Made by a program: the position numbers and the translations under genes
Part shown: in pieces, positions 8,607-15,494 of the stretch
Layout of the letters: each line of letters begins with the position of its first letter
Position numbering within the stretch: position 1 is the first letter of the stretch
Notes under the pieces: model-generated
The model's database searches: none
The model's input: the letters and a program-made list of their open reading frames with translations, nothing else
What the model was told of the DNA's origin: nothing
IMG/VR virus record: IMGVR_UViG_3300029624_000203
Coordinates: 1-34,822 of that record
Length of the DNA: 34,822 nucleotides
Source of the DNA: a virus
Direction: 5' to 3' (one strand)

Positions 8607-8891
8607 TTATTTCAAGGTTTGCACGGGCAGACCCGCGCTCTGGTAGAGCTGCTTGAGGTTCGCGGGTTTGCCTTTGCTCTTCATCTGCCTGTCAACGCGC
8701 AGCGACTCCTCGAAGCGCCCCAGCGCCTGCGCAGCGGACTTGCTCCAGACAGCGGAGGCGGCGAGAGCCCGCGACTGCGTCTGCCAGCGCAGTTCTTCGA
8801 AGCGGCGCGTCTGGTCTTGCTGGACGATCAGGATCGCCTCGGGCAAGGACAACGAGGCGGCGACCTCCGTCACGCCCTTGCCAAGGATCAA
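8607..8891 (-). CDS. small tail protein upstream of tape measure
   Basis: This 94-residue, mostly helical protein starts with TTG, overlapping the preceding stop codon as TTGA, and ends one base before the tape measure start. It begins ILGKGVTEVAASLSLPEAIL and carries many Gln/Arg/Glu residues. Its position directly before the tape measure is that of the second tail assembly chaperone (the T part of lambda G/T). No family motif is recognised, so the role comes from context. The TTG start is chosen because it exactly fills the space. Confidence 0.6.
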   Translation of the reverse strand: MILGKGVTEVAASLSLPEAILIVQQDQTRRFEELRWQTQSRALAASAVWSKSAAQALGRFEESLRVDRQMKSKGKPANLKQLYQSAGLPVQTLK

Positions 8892-9256
8892 TCCGACTTC
8901 GGCGCAGAGCCGGGGAAGGCTGACTGGATCGCGTACCCGCTTTGCGCGATGGGCAGCAGGGCTTCGTTGAGCTTGGCCCGCCGTTCTCCCCAGCGGCAGG
9001 CATTCCTGAAATTTAACTCATGCCCCTTCTCGCAGACATCGAGCAGCGAGTCGACTTCGAGGGTCTCGGCCCAACCTGCCTCCTTCCCGCAAAGGAACTC
9101 CGCAAGCTTTTCCTCGTCGTCGACGAGTCGCAGGTAGTCCGGAAACTCACGGATTTTGAGAAGCCTTACGGTCGCGCTTTCGCGGCTTCCGTCGCTCTTT
9201 TTTAAGGCGACGCTCACGCCGCCGGTCAGCACGGCCTGCTCTTGGGTTTCGTTCAT
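8888..9256 (-). CDS. putative tail assembly chaperone
   Basis: This 122-residue protein is read from ATG 9256 (MNETQEQ); an in-frame ATG at 9283 would add nine residues. It has a short beta-rich start (AVLTGGVSVAL) and then helices with SATVRLLKIREFPDYLRLVDDE, the look of small tail assembly chaperones encoded before tape measures. It overlaps the 3' end of the upstream ORF by 110 bases in another frame. The overlap contains the slippery heptamer A AAA AAG (9203-9197, minus). It ends in a four-base overlap with the next gene. Frameshifting between the two frames is possible but not shown. Confidence 0.65.
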   Translation of the reverse strand: MNETQEQAVLTGGVSVALKKSDGSRESATVRLLKIREFPDYLRLVDDEEKLAEFLCGKEAGWAETLEVDSLLDVCEKGHELNFRNACRWGERRAKLNEALLPIAQSGYAIQSAFPGSAPKSD

Positions 9257-9506
9257 GGAGGGGTGGCTCAGGTTCGGGTTCATAATCTTCAATGGGGTCC
9301 AGCAGACCGAGACTCGCGATGCCTGCTTCCAGCTCTGCCTCGGTGTCAAAATCCGCGATCTCGTGAATGGAGTCGGTTTCGCCATCGGTCTCGAACGCGC
9401 CGAGCACCCGCTGTCCATCGTGGATGCAGCGCCAGACCTTCTTGCCTTTCTTGGGGCGCTTGGCGCGTCTGAAACGCAGGCCTTCTTCCTGAATGTCTTC
9501 GATCAT
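9147..9506 (-). CDS. hypothetical tail-module protein
   Basis: This 119-residue ORF starts two bases after the LRR gene stop. Residues 1-15 read MIEDIQEEGLRFRRA, then a basic KRPKKGKKVWRCIHDGQRVL segment and an acidic ETDGETDSIHEIADFDTEAE stretch. The C-terminal 40 residues are almost all Arg/Lys and lie over the next gene in another frame, so they may be translated only because of that gene's composition. The first 80 residues look like a genuine small beta domain. Its place before the chaperone-like gene recalls the G of a G/GT pair, but fusion would need a +1 or -2 shift. I do not recognise the family. Confidence 0.55.
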   Translation of the reverse strand: MIEDIQEEGLRFRRAKRPKKGKKVWRCIHDGQRVLGAFETDGETDSIHEIADFDTEAELEAGIASLGLLDPIEDYEPEPEPPLHERNPRAGRADRRRERRLKKERRKPRKRDRKASQNP

Positions 9507-9508
9507 GA

Positions 9509-10513
9509 TCAGATAGTGATGGACCAGCCGCGACTGGTCAGGGTAGACTTGGCGGTATTGGCGGCGGCGGAGCGCTGGTCGTTGGGCGCTCCGGGATTGC
9601 CGGAATAGTTGAACTGCCCGTTGGTCGCCATGCCGGAGGCAGCCAGCTGGATCAGTGCTGCATCGATGGCGGCGGCAGTTAGCTGATTGTTTTGGGCATG
9701 GACGTAACGCAGCTTCGTCAGGCCCGTGAAGGCGGGCAGTTCCGTGAGCTGATTGTCGTAGCAGCGCAGGTTGACCAAGGCGGTCAGCCCGGCAAGGCTC
9801 GGCAGCGCAGTCAATGCGTTCTCGAAGCAGTAGAGGTTTTGCAGGAGAACCAGGGCGCTCAGGCTGGGCAAAGTGCTCAGCTCATTCTGCTCGCAGTAAA
9901 TGTTCCGTAGGAGCGTCAAAGCGCTGAGGTCGGGCAAGGTCGTGAGCTGATTGCCGTTCACCCGTAACTGGTCGAGATTTACGAGCCCGGAAAGGTCAGG
10001 CAACTGCACCAGTTGATTGTTGGACAGATAGAGGCCTCGCAGCTCGGCCATCCCGCCGAGTTCCGGCAGAGAAGTCAGTTCGTTGTTGCCCAATTCAAGA
10101 TAACGCAGATTGGTCAGCGCACTCAGCCCTTCAATCGTTTCGATGTCGCCATCGGCCAGGTAGAGCGACTCAAGGTTCACCAGCGGACTCAAATCCGGAA
10201 CTGTGCGGAACTGATTTCCATAGAGGCTCAGGTAGCGGAGCCCGGTCAGATGCAAGATGGACGGGAAACGCTGCAACTGGCTGTAGTAAAGCTCCAGCGA
10301 ATCGATGTTCGTCATCCCTTCCCAGTGCAGTTCACGCATCTGCAGGGAGTCTATGTAGACGTAGCTGGTTGCCGGGTCGCCCCAGATGCGAAGGTTCGGG
10401 GAGCGCTCGCCATCGGGCAGCGACGCGATGTTGTCCACCAGTTCATCCAGATGATTTGGCGGACTTGAGGGCAAAGTCCGGGCGGGACCGAAGAGTTCGT
10501 TGAGTGCGCTCAT
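9509..10513 (-). CDS. leucine-rich repeat protein in tail operon
   Basis: The protein has 334 residues. Residues 67-286 are ten consecutive 22-residue leucine-rich repeats of the form LxxLxxLxLxxNxLxxLPxLxx. Asn positions are conserved and the spacing is identical throughout, the internalin/BspA type. A 66-residue N-terminal cap and a 48-residue C-terminal cap ending TSRGWSITI flank them. There is no signal peptide. The gene lies between the tail tube and chaperone genes, immediately downstream of the tube gene (three bases), and has the strongest Shine-Dalgarno in the operon (AGGAGG, eight bases before ATG). It is probably a virion-associated binding protein, such as a tail decoration or receptor contact. 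A cytoplasmic role against host factors cannot be excluded. Confidence 0.8.
   Translation of the reverse strand: MSALNELFGPARTLPSSPPNHLDELVDNIASLPDGERSPNLRIWGDPATSYVYIDSLQMRELHWEGMTNIDSLELYYSQLQRFPSILHLTGLRYLSLYGNQFRTVPDLSPLVNLESLYLADGDIETIEGLSALTNLRYLELGNNELTSLPELGGMAELRGLYLSNNQLVQLPDLSGLVNLDQLRVNGNQLTTLPDLSALTLLRNIYCEQNELSTLPSLSALVLLQNLYCFENALTALPSLAGLTALVNLRCYDNQLTELPAFTGLTKLRYVHAQNNQLTAAAIDAALIQLAASGMATNGQFNYSGNPGAPNDQRSAAANTAKSTLTSRGWSITI
9656..10315 (-). repeat. ten 66-bp units coding LRRs
   Basis: The coding repeats correspond to ten in-frame 66-base units inside the LRR gene. DNA similarity between units is clear in words such as CAACCAGCTC/GTCAACCT-type triplets, so unequal recombination could change the repeat number. 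The first and last units are the most diverged. Confidence 0.7.
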
Positions 10514-10516
10514 GCT

Positions 10517-11059
10517 TTAAGCCTCCTGACGCAGAAAGACGGTGCCGACGGGTGAGAGCACATCGACTTTGAGTTCATAGCCAAACCAGTCGTCGCCCAA
10601 TTCCGGCTGATTGTTCAGCCGCACATTGCAGCGGAAATCCTTGTGCATGAGGCGCGGATTCTGGGCATCCTGATCGTCCCAGACCCGGAGCCGCGCAAAA
10701 CCGTTCAGACTCTGCGGACGTTGCAAGGGGTTGATCAGTCGGTAGTCGGGATTGCCGCCGGTCAAACCACTGGAGCTGCCATAAAACAGGGTCTCGACGA
10801 TGCGGTCGTTGACCTCCTCCAGTTGGAGCATGTAACCGAGCCGAAGCTGCGTCGTGAACACCTTGTCCAAAATCCGCACGCCACGATACGAGCCGAAGTG
10901 CTCCTTCGTCTCGGCCTGATTTTGAAATGAAAAGGCTTTCAGGTTTCCGAACAGTGCCTCGGCAGCATCGTAATCGGCTTCGTTGGCCGGAGCCACGGAA
11001 ACACCTGTGATGAGCGAAAAATCACCGCTGCCAATGAGGAGTAAGTTCGGGTTGGACAT
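10517..11059 (-). CDS. major tail tube protein (putative)
   Basis: This 180-residue protein has a beta-rich pattern (LLLIGSGDFSLITGVSV..., FGYELKVDVLSPVGTVFL) and no membrane segment. It lies directly after the tail terminator gene and before the chaperones and tape measure, where the tube protein is encoded in siphoviruses. It contains RGVRILDKVFTTQLRLGYML, compatible with the strand pattern of tube subunits. No sequence signature is decisive, so the call relies on order, size and predicted fold. The start follows a CTTCAATC repeat by eight bases with no Shine-Dalgarno sequence. Confidence 0.65.
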   Translation of the reverse strand: MSNPNLLLIGSGDFSLITGVSVAPANEADYDAAEALFGNLKAFSFQNQAETKEHFGSYRGVRILDKVFTTQLRLGYMLQLEEVNDRIVETLFYGSSSGLTGGNPDYRLINPLQRPQSLNGFARLRVWDDQDAQNPRLMHKDFRCNVRLNNQPELGDDWFGYELKVDVLSPVGTVFLRQEA

Positions 11060-11067
11060 GAGGTTGG

Positions 11068-11092
11068 GATTGAAGAATGAAGATTGCAGATT
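11068..11092 (-). repeat. CTTCAATC-type leader repeat
   Basis: The minus-strand gap before the tube gene reads as CAATCTTC/ATTCTTC units ending CTTCAATC, eight bases before the ATG. It is the same repeat family as at 911-941 and 3612-3644. Confidence 0.7.
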
Positions 11093-11096
11093 TCAG

Positions 11097-11528
11097 CTAC
11101 TGGAGCGTCTTCACCATGAAGTTGCAGAAGTAGACGATCAGCCCGCTGTCGAGGGGCCCTGCTTCGTAGGCAGGGGTGTCAACTTGCAGGACATGCCGCA
11201 GGCCGCGCTCGGTCGCCCAACTCGCCTGATGCAGTGATTCGAGAACCTGCTCGGCAACCTCCAGAGCCCCTTTGCCTGTCTGATTCCGCGCCGGGTTTTC
11301 CAGGACGGAAACCACCACTTCGTTATGCAGCAAAAGCCGGGGTGCGTCGGGCTTGGGAGCACTGCCGGAGGATTGCACCACGACGATGGCGAGACCCGTC
11401 TCCCGAATGGCAGTTTCCAGTCTCTGGTTGTGATCCGGTGCGATGTTCGCGATGATTTCCAGCCCGGCCAGAAAGGGATCGGCCTCAAGGTGGTTGGTGA
11501 CGGCGGTGATGACCTCGGAAAGTTTCAT
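11097..11528 (-). CDS. tail terminator-like protein
   Basis: This 143-residue alpha/beta protein starts MKLSEVITAVTNHLEADPFL, a helix typical of tail terminator or tail completion proteins. It continues with a central strand GLAIVVVQSSGSAP and a C-terminal LIVYFCNFMVKTLQ strand. It lies between the neck/minor tail gene (four-base ATGA overlap) and the tube gene, matching the terminator position of lambda gpU. The terminator caps the tube and joins it to the connector. No motif beyond this general shape is available. Confidence 0.6.
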   Translation of the reverse strand: MKLSEVITAVTNHLEADPFLAGLEIIANIAPDHNQRLETAIRETGLAIVVVQSSGSAPKPDAPRLLLHNEVVVSVLENPARNQTGKGALEVAEQVLESLHQASWATERGLRHVLQVDTPAYEAGPLDSGLIVYFCNFMVKTLQ

Positions 11529-12103
11529 GGGAAGATACGGGCAATGGTGCGCTTCAAGGCCTCCTGCTGTTTGCCCCGGACATACGTCTTCATGTCGGCG
11601 GCCTGTGCCCGCAGGGCCTTGTCAACGAGGTTGCGCTGACGGTTCTGAACCATCACTCCTCGCAGAAAACTGGTCAGGCGAACGTAGGGGCGGCGCTTGC
11701 CCTTGGCGGTACGGACGAGCGCCTCGCCGATTTGCCGGTTGCGCCGTGACTTCGCGGAGAACTGCGAACTTTGGCCTTCCCGATTTGTCCTCCATGCACG
11801 GAACAGATAGCTGACCGAGAGGTAGCCAATGGATCGCTTCCGCAGGGCCAGCTCCTGATTGACCGATAGCCGCTTGCCATTCGCTCCCATGCGTCGCCGA
11901 ATGGCATAGCCTCGCGATGCGGCTTCCTGTTCGATCTTGTTTTTGGTAGGCGCAATTGCCTTGAACTGCCGATACAGCTCCCATTGCACGCGCTTGCCGC
12001 GGTTCTCAATGAGCGGGCCAGTCTCGCGCTTGTTCCAGCGGAGGTATTCCTGAAGCGCCCTGTCGAACTGCCGCAGCGAATGACTCGAAGCGCCGCCTTC
12101 CAT
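11525..12103 (-). CDS. minor tail / neck protein, gpZ-like
   Basis: This 192-residue, very basic protein is read from ATG 12103 (MEGGASSHSLRQFDRAL). The open frame extends upstream, but that part overlaps the preceding gene and is not protein-like. It has a helical N-terminus and a central ASRGYAIRRRMGANGKRLSVN segment; a C-terminal Arg/Lys-rich helix ends in LKRTIARIFP. Its place before the tail terminator and its basic helical nature fit lambda gpZ-like neck proteins. The start shares one base with the upstream stop (TGATG) and has only a weak GGAAAG ahead of it. Confidence 0.55.
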   Translation of the reverse strand: MEGGASSHSLRQFDRALQEYLRWNKRETGPLIENRGKRVQWELYRQFKAIAPTKNKIEQEAASRGYAIRRRMGANGKRLSVNQELALRKRSIGYLSVSYLFRAWRTNREGQSSQFSAKSRRNRQIGEALVRTAKGKRRPYVRLTSFLRGVMVQNRQRNLVDKALRAQAADMKTYVRGKQQEALKRTIARIFP

Positions 12104-12336
12104 CAAAGCTTTCCGATGAACTTGAGTATGGCCAGAACCGCAACAACCAGCGGCGGGATGGCTGTGGCCACCCAGAAGAAACGCAGGAGCGTATCCATCT
12201 TGCGCTTCAGCTCGCGAATGTCCGAGCGAAGTCCGTTGTGCCCGTCCGCTCCCCACAAGACCGTCTCGATGCGGGTCAGGCGCTCTTCGGTTTTGCGCAG
12301 GCGCTCGAAGATTTCAGTGGGTGGGTGGTTACTCAT
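12103..12336 (-). CDS. small coiled-coil membrane protein
   Basis: The protein has 77 residues. Residues 1-50 form a charged amphipathic helix (EIFERLRKTEERLTRIETVL, then RSDIRELKRKMDTLLRF). A single C-terminal membrane segment follows (FFWVATAIPPLVVAVLAIL) with FIGKL at the end. This architecture is that of XhlA-like holin partners. The ATG at 12336 is preferred because it overlaps the upstream stop as ATGA and has GAGGTGA seven bases before it. It is odd that a lysis-type protein lies among connector genes, so a membrane role in assembly or exclusion is also possible. Confidence 0.6.
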   Translation of the reverse strand: MSNHPPTEIFERLRKTEERLTRIETVLWGADGHNGLRSDIRELKRKMDTLLRFFWVATAIPPLVVAVLAILKFIGKL

Positions 12337-12650
12337 GGATGGGTCACCTCGCATTCGAAGGTTACGGTGAGGTCGCCCGGCGTGCGGGCTATGCGCGTAA
12401 CCCGGTAGTGCGTGCCGAGTTCGTCTTCGAAGCCCGCACCGATGGCTGGGAGCGAACCTCCGAAGGCCGACCGAAAGGCGCGGATTAGGGCGGCGTTGTC
12501 ATCGCCAGGCGTCAGGTCGTAGCGCTCTTCCTGCGGCTGGAGCGTGCGGATCAGGGCGGCAAACTCATGGCCGTCCCAGTTCAGGCGAGATCCGGCGACG
12601 TCGAGGAGTTCGGCAAAGCCCTCGGCTTGGTCAGATTGTTTGGGATTCAC
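12333..12650 (-). CDS. head-tail connector-like protein
   Basis: This 105-residue protein starts with GTG at 12650 (NPKQSDQAEGFAELLDVAG). The N-terminal half is helical and the C-terminal half is beta-rich (HYRVTRIARTPGDLTVTFECEV). It lies between the glycosyltransferase and the membrane protein and is transcribed toward the tail genes, where a small head-closure or adaptor protein is expected. No family is recognised. A GTTGACA heptamer ends 13 bases before the GTG, and there is no Shine-Dalgarno sequence. Confidence 0.55.
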   Translation of the reverse strand: MNPKQSDQAEGFAELLDVAGSRLNWDGHEFAALIRTLQPQEERYDLTPGDDNAALIRAFRSAFGGSLPAIGAGFEDELGTHYRVTRIARTPGDLTVTFECEVTHP

Positions 12651-12663
12651 CCAAGCGCGGGCT

Positions 12664-12670
12664 TGTCAAC
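12664..12670 (-). promoter_or_regulatory. GTTGACA heptamer, 13 bases before GTG
   Basis: Minus-strand GTTGACA between the glycosyltransferase stop and the connector gene, with exactly 13 bases to the GTG start at 12650. No -10 box follows at 16-18 bases. Confidence 0.5.
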
Positions 12671-12673
12671 GGA

Positions 12674-13285
12674 TCACACCCACGACCGCAGCCGATGCAG
12701 TGTGTGGAGGGCGATGGCCTCCTCGTTCGCTTCGGTCGAAAACCAGTAGCGATGGCTGACCACGCGTTGGTCGGGCGTCAGGTTGTCGAGAATAAACTCG
12801 GCCAGCGGTTTGCCGCCGGGGGCCCAGCGGGGAGTTTCGTAGGCTTCGGCGAGAAGCTTCTCGACCGCTTTCGATCCGGGGCGAGCCGCGAGCACAGTGA
12901 TATCGGCAACCTGCCGCTTCCGATCCTCCGGTGGCAGTAGTCCGACCACCAGCGAGGCGGTGGCGACCTCGTTGAAGAAACTGTCAAAGGCGACCAAGGG
13001 CTCAACATCCACATCGGCGTAGATGCCACCGAGGTCCCGCAGCAGGAGAAAGCGGAGCCGGTTGGCGATGTGCGCTTCGCGGCAGGTCTCGCGGGCGCGG
13101 TAAGCCTTCAGGAACGGGTCGGCGGCGTAGCGCTCCCACAGCTCGTTGCCGTGGAGGTTCACCTCCCATTCCGGGTGGAGTTCCTTCATGCGGGCGACGA
13201 AGACGGCGCACTTCTCCGGCAGCGGCGCGGGCTTCTGGCCTTTGCCGATCCAGATCTGGTGGATGATTTTAGGGATGCGTTTCAT
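12674..13285 (-). CDS. GT32/OCH1-type glycosyltransferase
   Basis: The 203-residue protein reads MKRIPKIIHQIWIGKGQKP, the hallmark N-terminus of the sugar-binding DXD glycosyltransferase family (GT32, Gly_transf_sug). Then come PEWEVNLHGNELW and RFLLLRDLGGIYADVDVE, with the metal-binding DVD at residues 91-93. The ATG at 13285 is preferred over an upstream one at 13315, because the extra codons run into an intrinsic terminator. It is soluble, with no signal peptide. The gene sits between major capsid and connector genes, so modification of capsid or tail protein, or of host surface sugar, is plausible. The substrate cannot be read from sequence. Confidence 0.85.
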   Translation of the reverse strand: MKRIPKIIHQIWIGKGQKPAPLPEKCAVFVARMKELHPEWEVNLHGNELWERYAADPFLKAYRARETCREAHIANRLRFLLLRDLGGIYADVDVEPLVAFDSFFNEVATASLVVGLLPPEDRKRQVADITVLAARPGSKAVEKLLAEAYETPRWAPGGKPLAEFILDNLTPDQRVVSHRYWFSTEANEEAIALHTLHRLRSWV

Positions 13286-13292
13286 GGGAACG

Positions 13293-13327
13293 AAAAGGGC
13301 CGTCCACCGCAGCAAGATGGACGGCCC
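13293..13327 (-). terminator. intrinsic terminator after capsid gene
   Basis: On the minus strand a perfect 10-bp stem, GGGCCGTCCA paired with TGGACGGCCC (arms 13318-13327 and 13297-13306), encloses an 11-base loop and is followed by TTTT. It starts 16 bases after the major capsid stop. It should end or attenuate transcription from the head genes, leaving the glycosyltransferase and tail genes to read-through or another promoter. Confidence 0.85.
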
Positions 13328-13343
13328 CGTCGGTTGTCATGAG

Positions 13344-14273
13344 CTACGAGCCACTGCCGGACCCGCCGCCAGCAGGCGCGACGATGCGCTTGAGGCCTGC
13401 GCTGAGGGCGGGAACAAAGCCGTAGAGGCATTCAAAGGCCACGATCTCCTTGCCGCTGTCGTTGTCGTAGAAGCGGCGGTAGCCGAAGGTGATGCCGGTT
13501 TCCGGGTCGGAGACCGGACCGGATTCGAGGTAGGACTCGGGGCGCAGCGGGGCGAGGTAGCGCATGGCGATGGCCAGCCCGGCCGGATGCGCGGCGAAGC
13601 CCACGAGGTTTTCGCCGTTGTCAGGTAGGACGATAGTGTCGTAGATGTCGAAGCCGTAAATGCGCGGGATGCGGGCCTCCATCAGCGACGGCTGGCTCAT
13701 CTGGGTGAGGTAGCTGTGGCTGATCTTCGGGTCGCCGAGCAAGGCCGTGTAGTAGGAGTCGTCGAGGATGAGGCTGCGCTCGGTCGTCGGCATCTTCGCC
13801 TGGGCACAGGCCCCGCGAATCCCGAGCACCTTCGAGGCGTCGAACTCGGAGGCCAGCACCTCGGGAATGGCCGGTGCTCCGTAGTTCGCGAGCGTGATGA
13901 CCGAGAAGATGTCCTGCAGCACGTCCTGCGCGAGCTGCTTGGCTTCCGATCCGGCGAGGCGTTCGAGCCGGATGAAACTCGACTCGGCGGCTTCCTTGTC
14001 GGTGAGGTGGAACGAGCGCACCTTGTGCCGGTTGCAGACCACGGGAATGGTCGTGACCGTGCGGTCGGCGTTCTGCGAATAGCTGCCCGCGAAGTCGGAA
14101 CTGGTCGGGAGCGCGTTGCCGACGACGGGCACATTCACGGTCTTGCCCCGTTCGAGGAACTCGGCGGAAAAGTCGGTCGAGAAGGCCCGCAGCGGCTGGA
14201 GCGCGGCGCGGAACGCTTCGAGGAAGGCCTGCGAGATGCGGATGTCCTGCAGATTAGTGAGGGTGTTGGGCAT
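13344..14273 (-). CDS. major capsid protein
   Basis: This 309-residue protein follows the protease and scaffold genes. The N-terminal helix (ISQAFLEAFRAALQPLRAF), a DFAGSYSQNADRTVTTIPV strand region, a central helix with LERLAGSEAKQLAQDVL, and the C-terminal GFDIYDTIVLPDNGENLVGFAAHPAGLAIAMR portion give an HK97-fold pattern; the last segment is common in P22-like and related coat proteins. The extreme C-terminus is a Gly/Ser tail. An intrinsic terminator lies directly downstream, as is common after very highly expressed coat genes. Identification is by order, size and segment likeness. The ATG has no clear Shine-Dalgarno sequence. Confidence 0.8.
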   Translation of the reverse strand: MPNTLTNLQDIRISQAFLEAFRAALQPLRAFSTDFSAEFLERGKTVNVPVVGNALPTSSDFAGSYSQNADRTVTTIPVVCNRHKVRSFHLTDKEAAESSFIRLERLAGSEAKQLAQDVLQDIFSVITLANYGAPAIPEVLASEFDASKVLGIRGACAQAKMPTTERSLILDDSYYTALLGDPKISHSYLTQMSQPSLMEARIPRIYGFDIYDTIVLPDNGENLVGFAAHPAGLAIAMRYLAPLRPESYLESGPVSDPETGITFGYRRFYDNDSGKEIVAFECLYGFVPALSAGLKRIVAPAGGGSGSGS

Positions 14274-14276
14274 GGC

Positions 14277-14690
14277 TTACTTGCGGTTGAGGATGCGGTC
14301 CTTGTGTTTGCGCCAGAAAGCGGTCTGCTCGGCGGGCGTCTTCTGGGCCTTGAGTTGTTCGGCGAGGTCGTCCGCATCGCGGTCGCCCTGCGGGGTGATG
14401 GGAAGGGGTTCAACGCCGACGCTGGCGCAGATCTCAGCAGCCTTGGCTTCGGCGGTCTTCGCCTCCGCTTCGAGCTTGGTGATCTTCGCGGTGGCGTCGG
14501 TGTGCTGCTGGCGGAGGGTCTTGAGTTCGTCCTGGAGCTGGCCGTTCAGGGCCGACTCGTCATTGCGGGCGGTTTCGGCCTCCGTGACGCGCTTTTGCAG
14601 GGCGGTGATCGAGGCGCGTTCGACTTCGAGCTGGCTCTCCAGTTCGGTGACTCGCGCTTCGGCGGCGGTGAGTTTTTCTTCCAAGGTCAT
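14277..14690 (-). CDS. coiled-coil scaffolding protein
   Basis: This 137-residue protein is read from ATG 14690, overlapping the protease stop as ATGA; an upstream extension of the frame lies over the protease gene and is not real. Residues 1-85 are one long heptad coiled coil (EEKLTAAEARVTELESQLEV...) rich in Glu, Ala and Lys. A basic C-terminal WRKHKDRILNRK helix follows, the usual capsid-binding end of scaffold proteins. Its place between protease and capsid gene is diagnostic of a scaffold removed by the adjacent protease. No other function is suggested. Confidence 0.8.
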   Translation of the reverse strand: MTLEEKLTAAEARVTELESQLEVERASITALQKRVTEAETARNDESALNGQLQDELKTLRQQHTDATAKITKLEAEAKTAEAKAAEICASVGVEPLPITPQGDRDADDLAEQLKAQKTPAEQTAFWRKHKDRILNRK

Positions 14691-15487
14691 GGCTGTTGTC
14701 CGTGGAGCGTTGTCAACTTGGCGAGGAGCGCGGCGCGGCTTGGGATGAGGCCCGTGACGAGATTCCGCTTGGCCGCTTCGCTTCCGTAGAAGGCCTGGCC
14801 TTCGAGCGCGGCGTCTTTCACGTAGCGGCGCTGGGCCTTCACGGACGCCTTGAACTCGCTGTGGATCTGATCGACCCGCTCTTGGAGGAGTGCCCGTTGC
14901 TCGTCGGTGAGACTGGTGCCGGGGAAGCCCGCCGCCTTGTAGGTGCCCGCCTTGATCAGATCGACAAAGAGTCCCGCCTGCGCGAAGGCGACCGAGGCGT
15001 CCAGCACGGCGAGGTAAACCCCCACGCTGCCCACGGTGGCGCTCCTGGTGCAAAGGAACTCGCCTGCCTGACTGCCCAGCCAGTAAGCGGCGGAACAGGC
15101 TTCACTGGCGGTGAATGCGTAGGTGGGCTTGGGGAAATTCGCGATCTGCTCGGCCACCTCGGGGATGCCGGTGACGGTGCCGCCCGGCGAATCGACATCG
15201 AGGAGCAGCGCCCGCACGTTCGGATCGGCGGCGAACTCGTGGAGCTTGGCAGAGAGGTCGAGCGTGTCGGTCGCCCCGAGCATCTTCTCGATGGGCATCA
15301 GCCCCTGCCCAAGGATGCCGGTGATCGGCAGAATCCCGATGCCGTGCTCGATCCGGGCTTGCGGAGGCTCGCCGAAGAGTTCCTTGAGCACGTCCGAGAA
15401 GCCGCCGCAACGGGCCACGAAGGCGGACAGCAGGCGCGGTTCGATGAGGAGCGGATCGTGACGGAGGATGGCGTTGGCGAAGGTCAT
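14687..15487 (-). CDS. S49-family prohead protease
   Basis: This 266-residue protease is related to SppA and lambda gpC. It has GILPITGILGQGL, the oxyanion-region strand ALLLDVDSPGGTVTG, and the nucleophile motif SEACSAAYWLGSQ with Ser132. Lys184 in IKAGTYKAAGFP lies 52 residues later, the spacing of the Ser-Lys dyad in S49 enzymes. It is expected to cut the scaffold and possibly capsid precursors during head maturation. It lies between the tRNA-like element/portal and the scaffold gene, overlapping the latter by four bases. A GTTGACA heptamer lies near its 3' end, 20 bases before the scaffold start. Confidence 0.9.
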   Translation of the reverse strand: MTFANAILRHDPLLIEPRLLSAFVARCGGFSDVLKELFGEPPQARIEHGIGILPITGILGQGLMPIEKMLGATDTLDLSAKLHEFAADPNVRALLLDVDSPGGTVTGIPEVAEQIANFPKPTYAFTASEACSAAYWLGSQAGEFLCTRSATVGSVGVYLAVLDASVAFAQAGLFVDLIKAGTYKAAGFPGTSLTDEQRALLQERVDQIHSEFKASVKAQRRYVKDAALEGQAFYGSEAAKRNLVTGLIPSRAALLAKLTTLHGQQP

Positions 15488-15494
15488 GGAGTTT

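Noticed and set aside
13716-14789. 357-residue plus-strand open frame
   Set aside because: Antisense to the capsid and scaffold genes. Its Gly/Leu-rich character reflects the complement of Ala/Glu codons.
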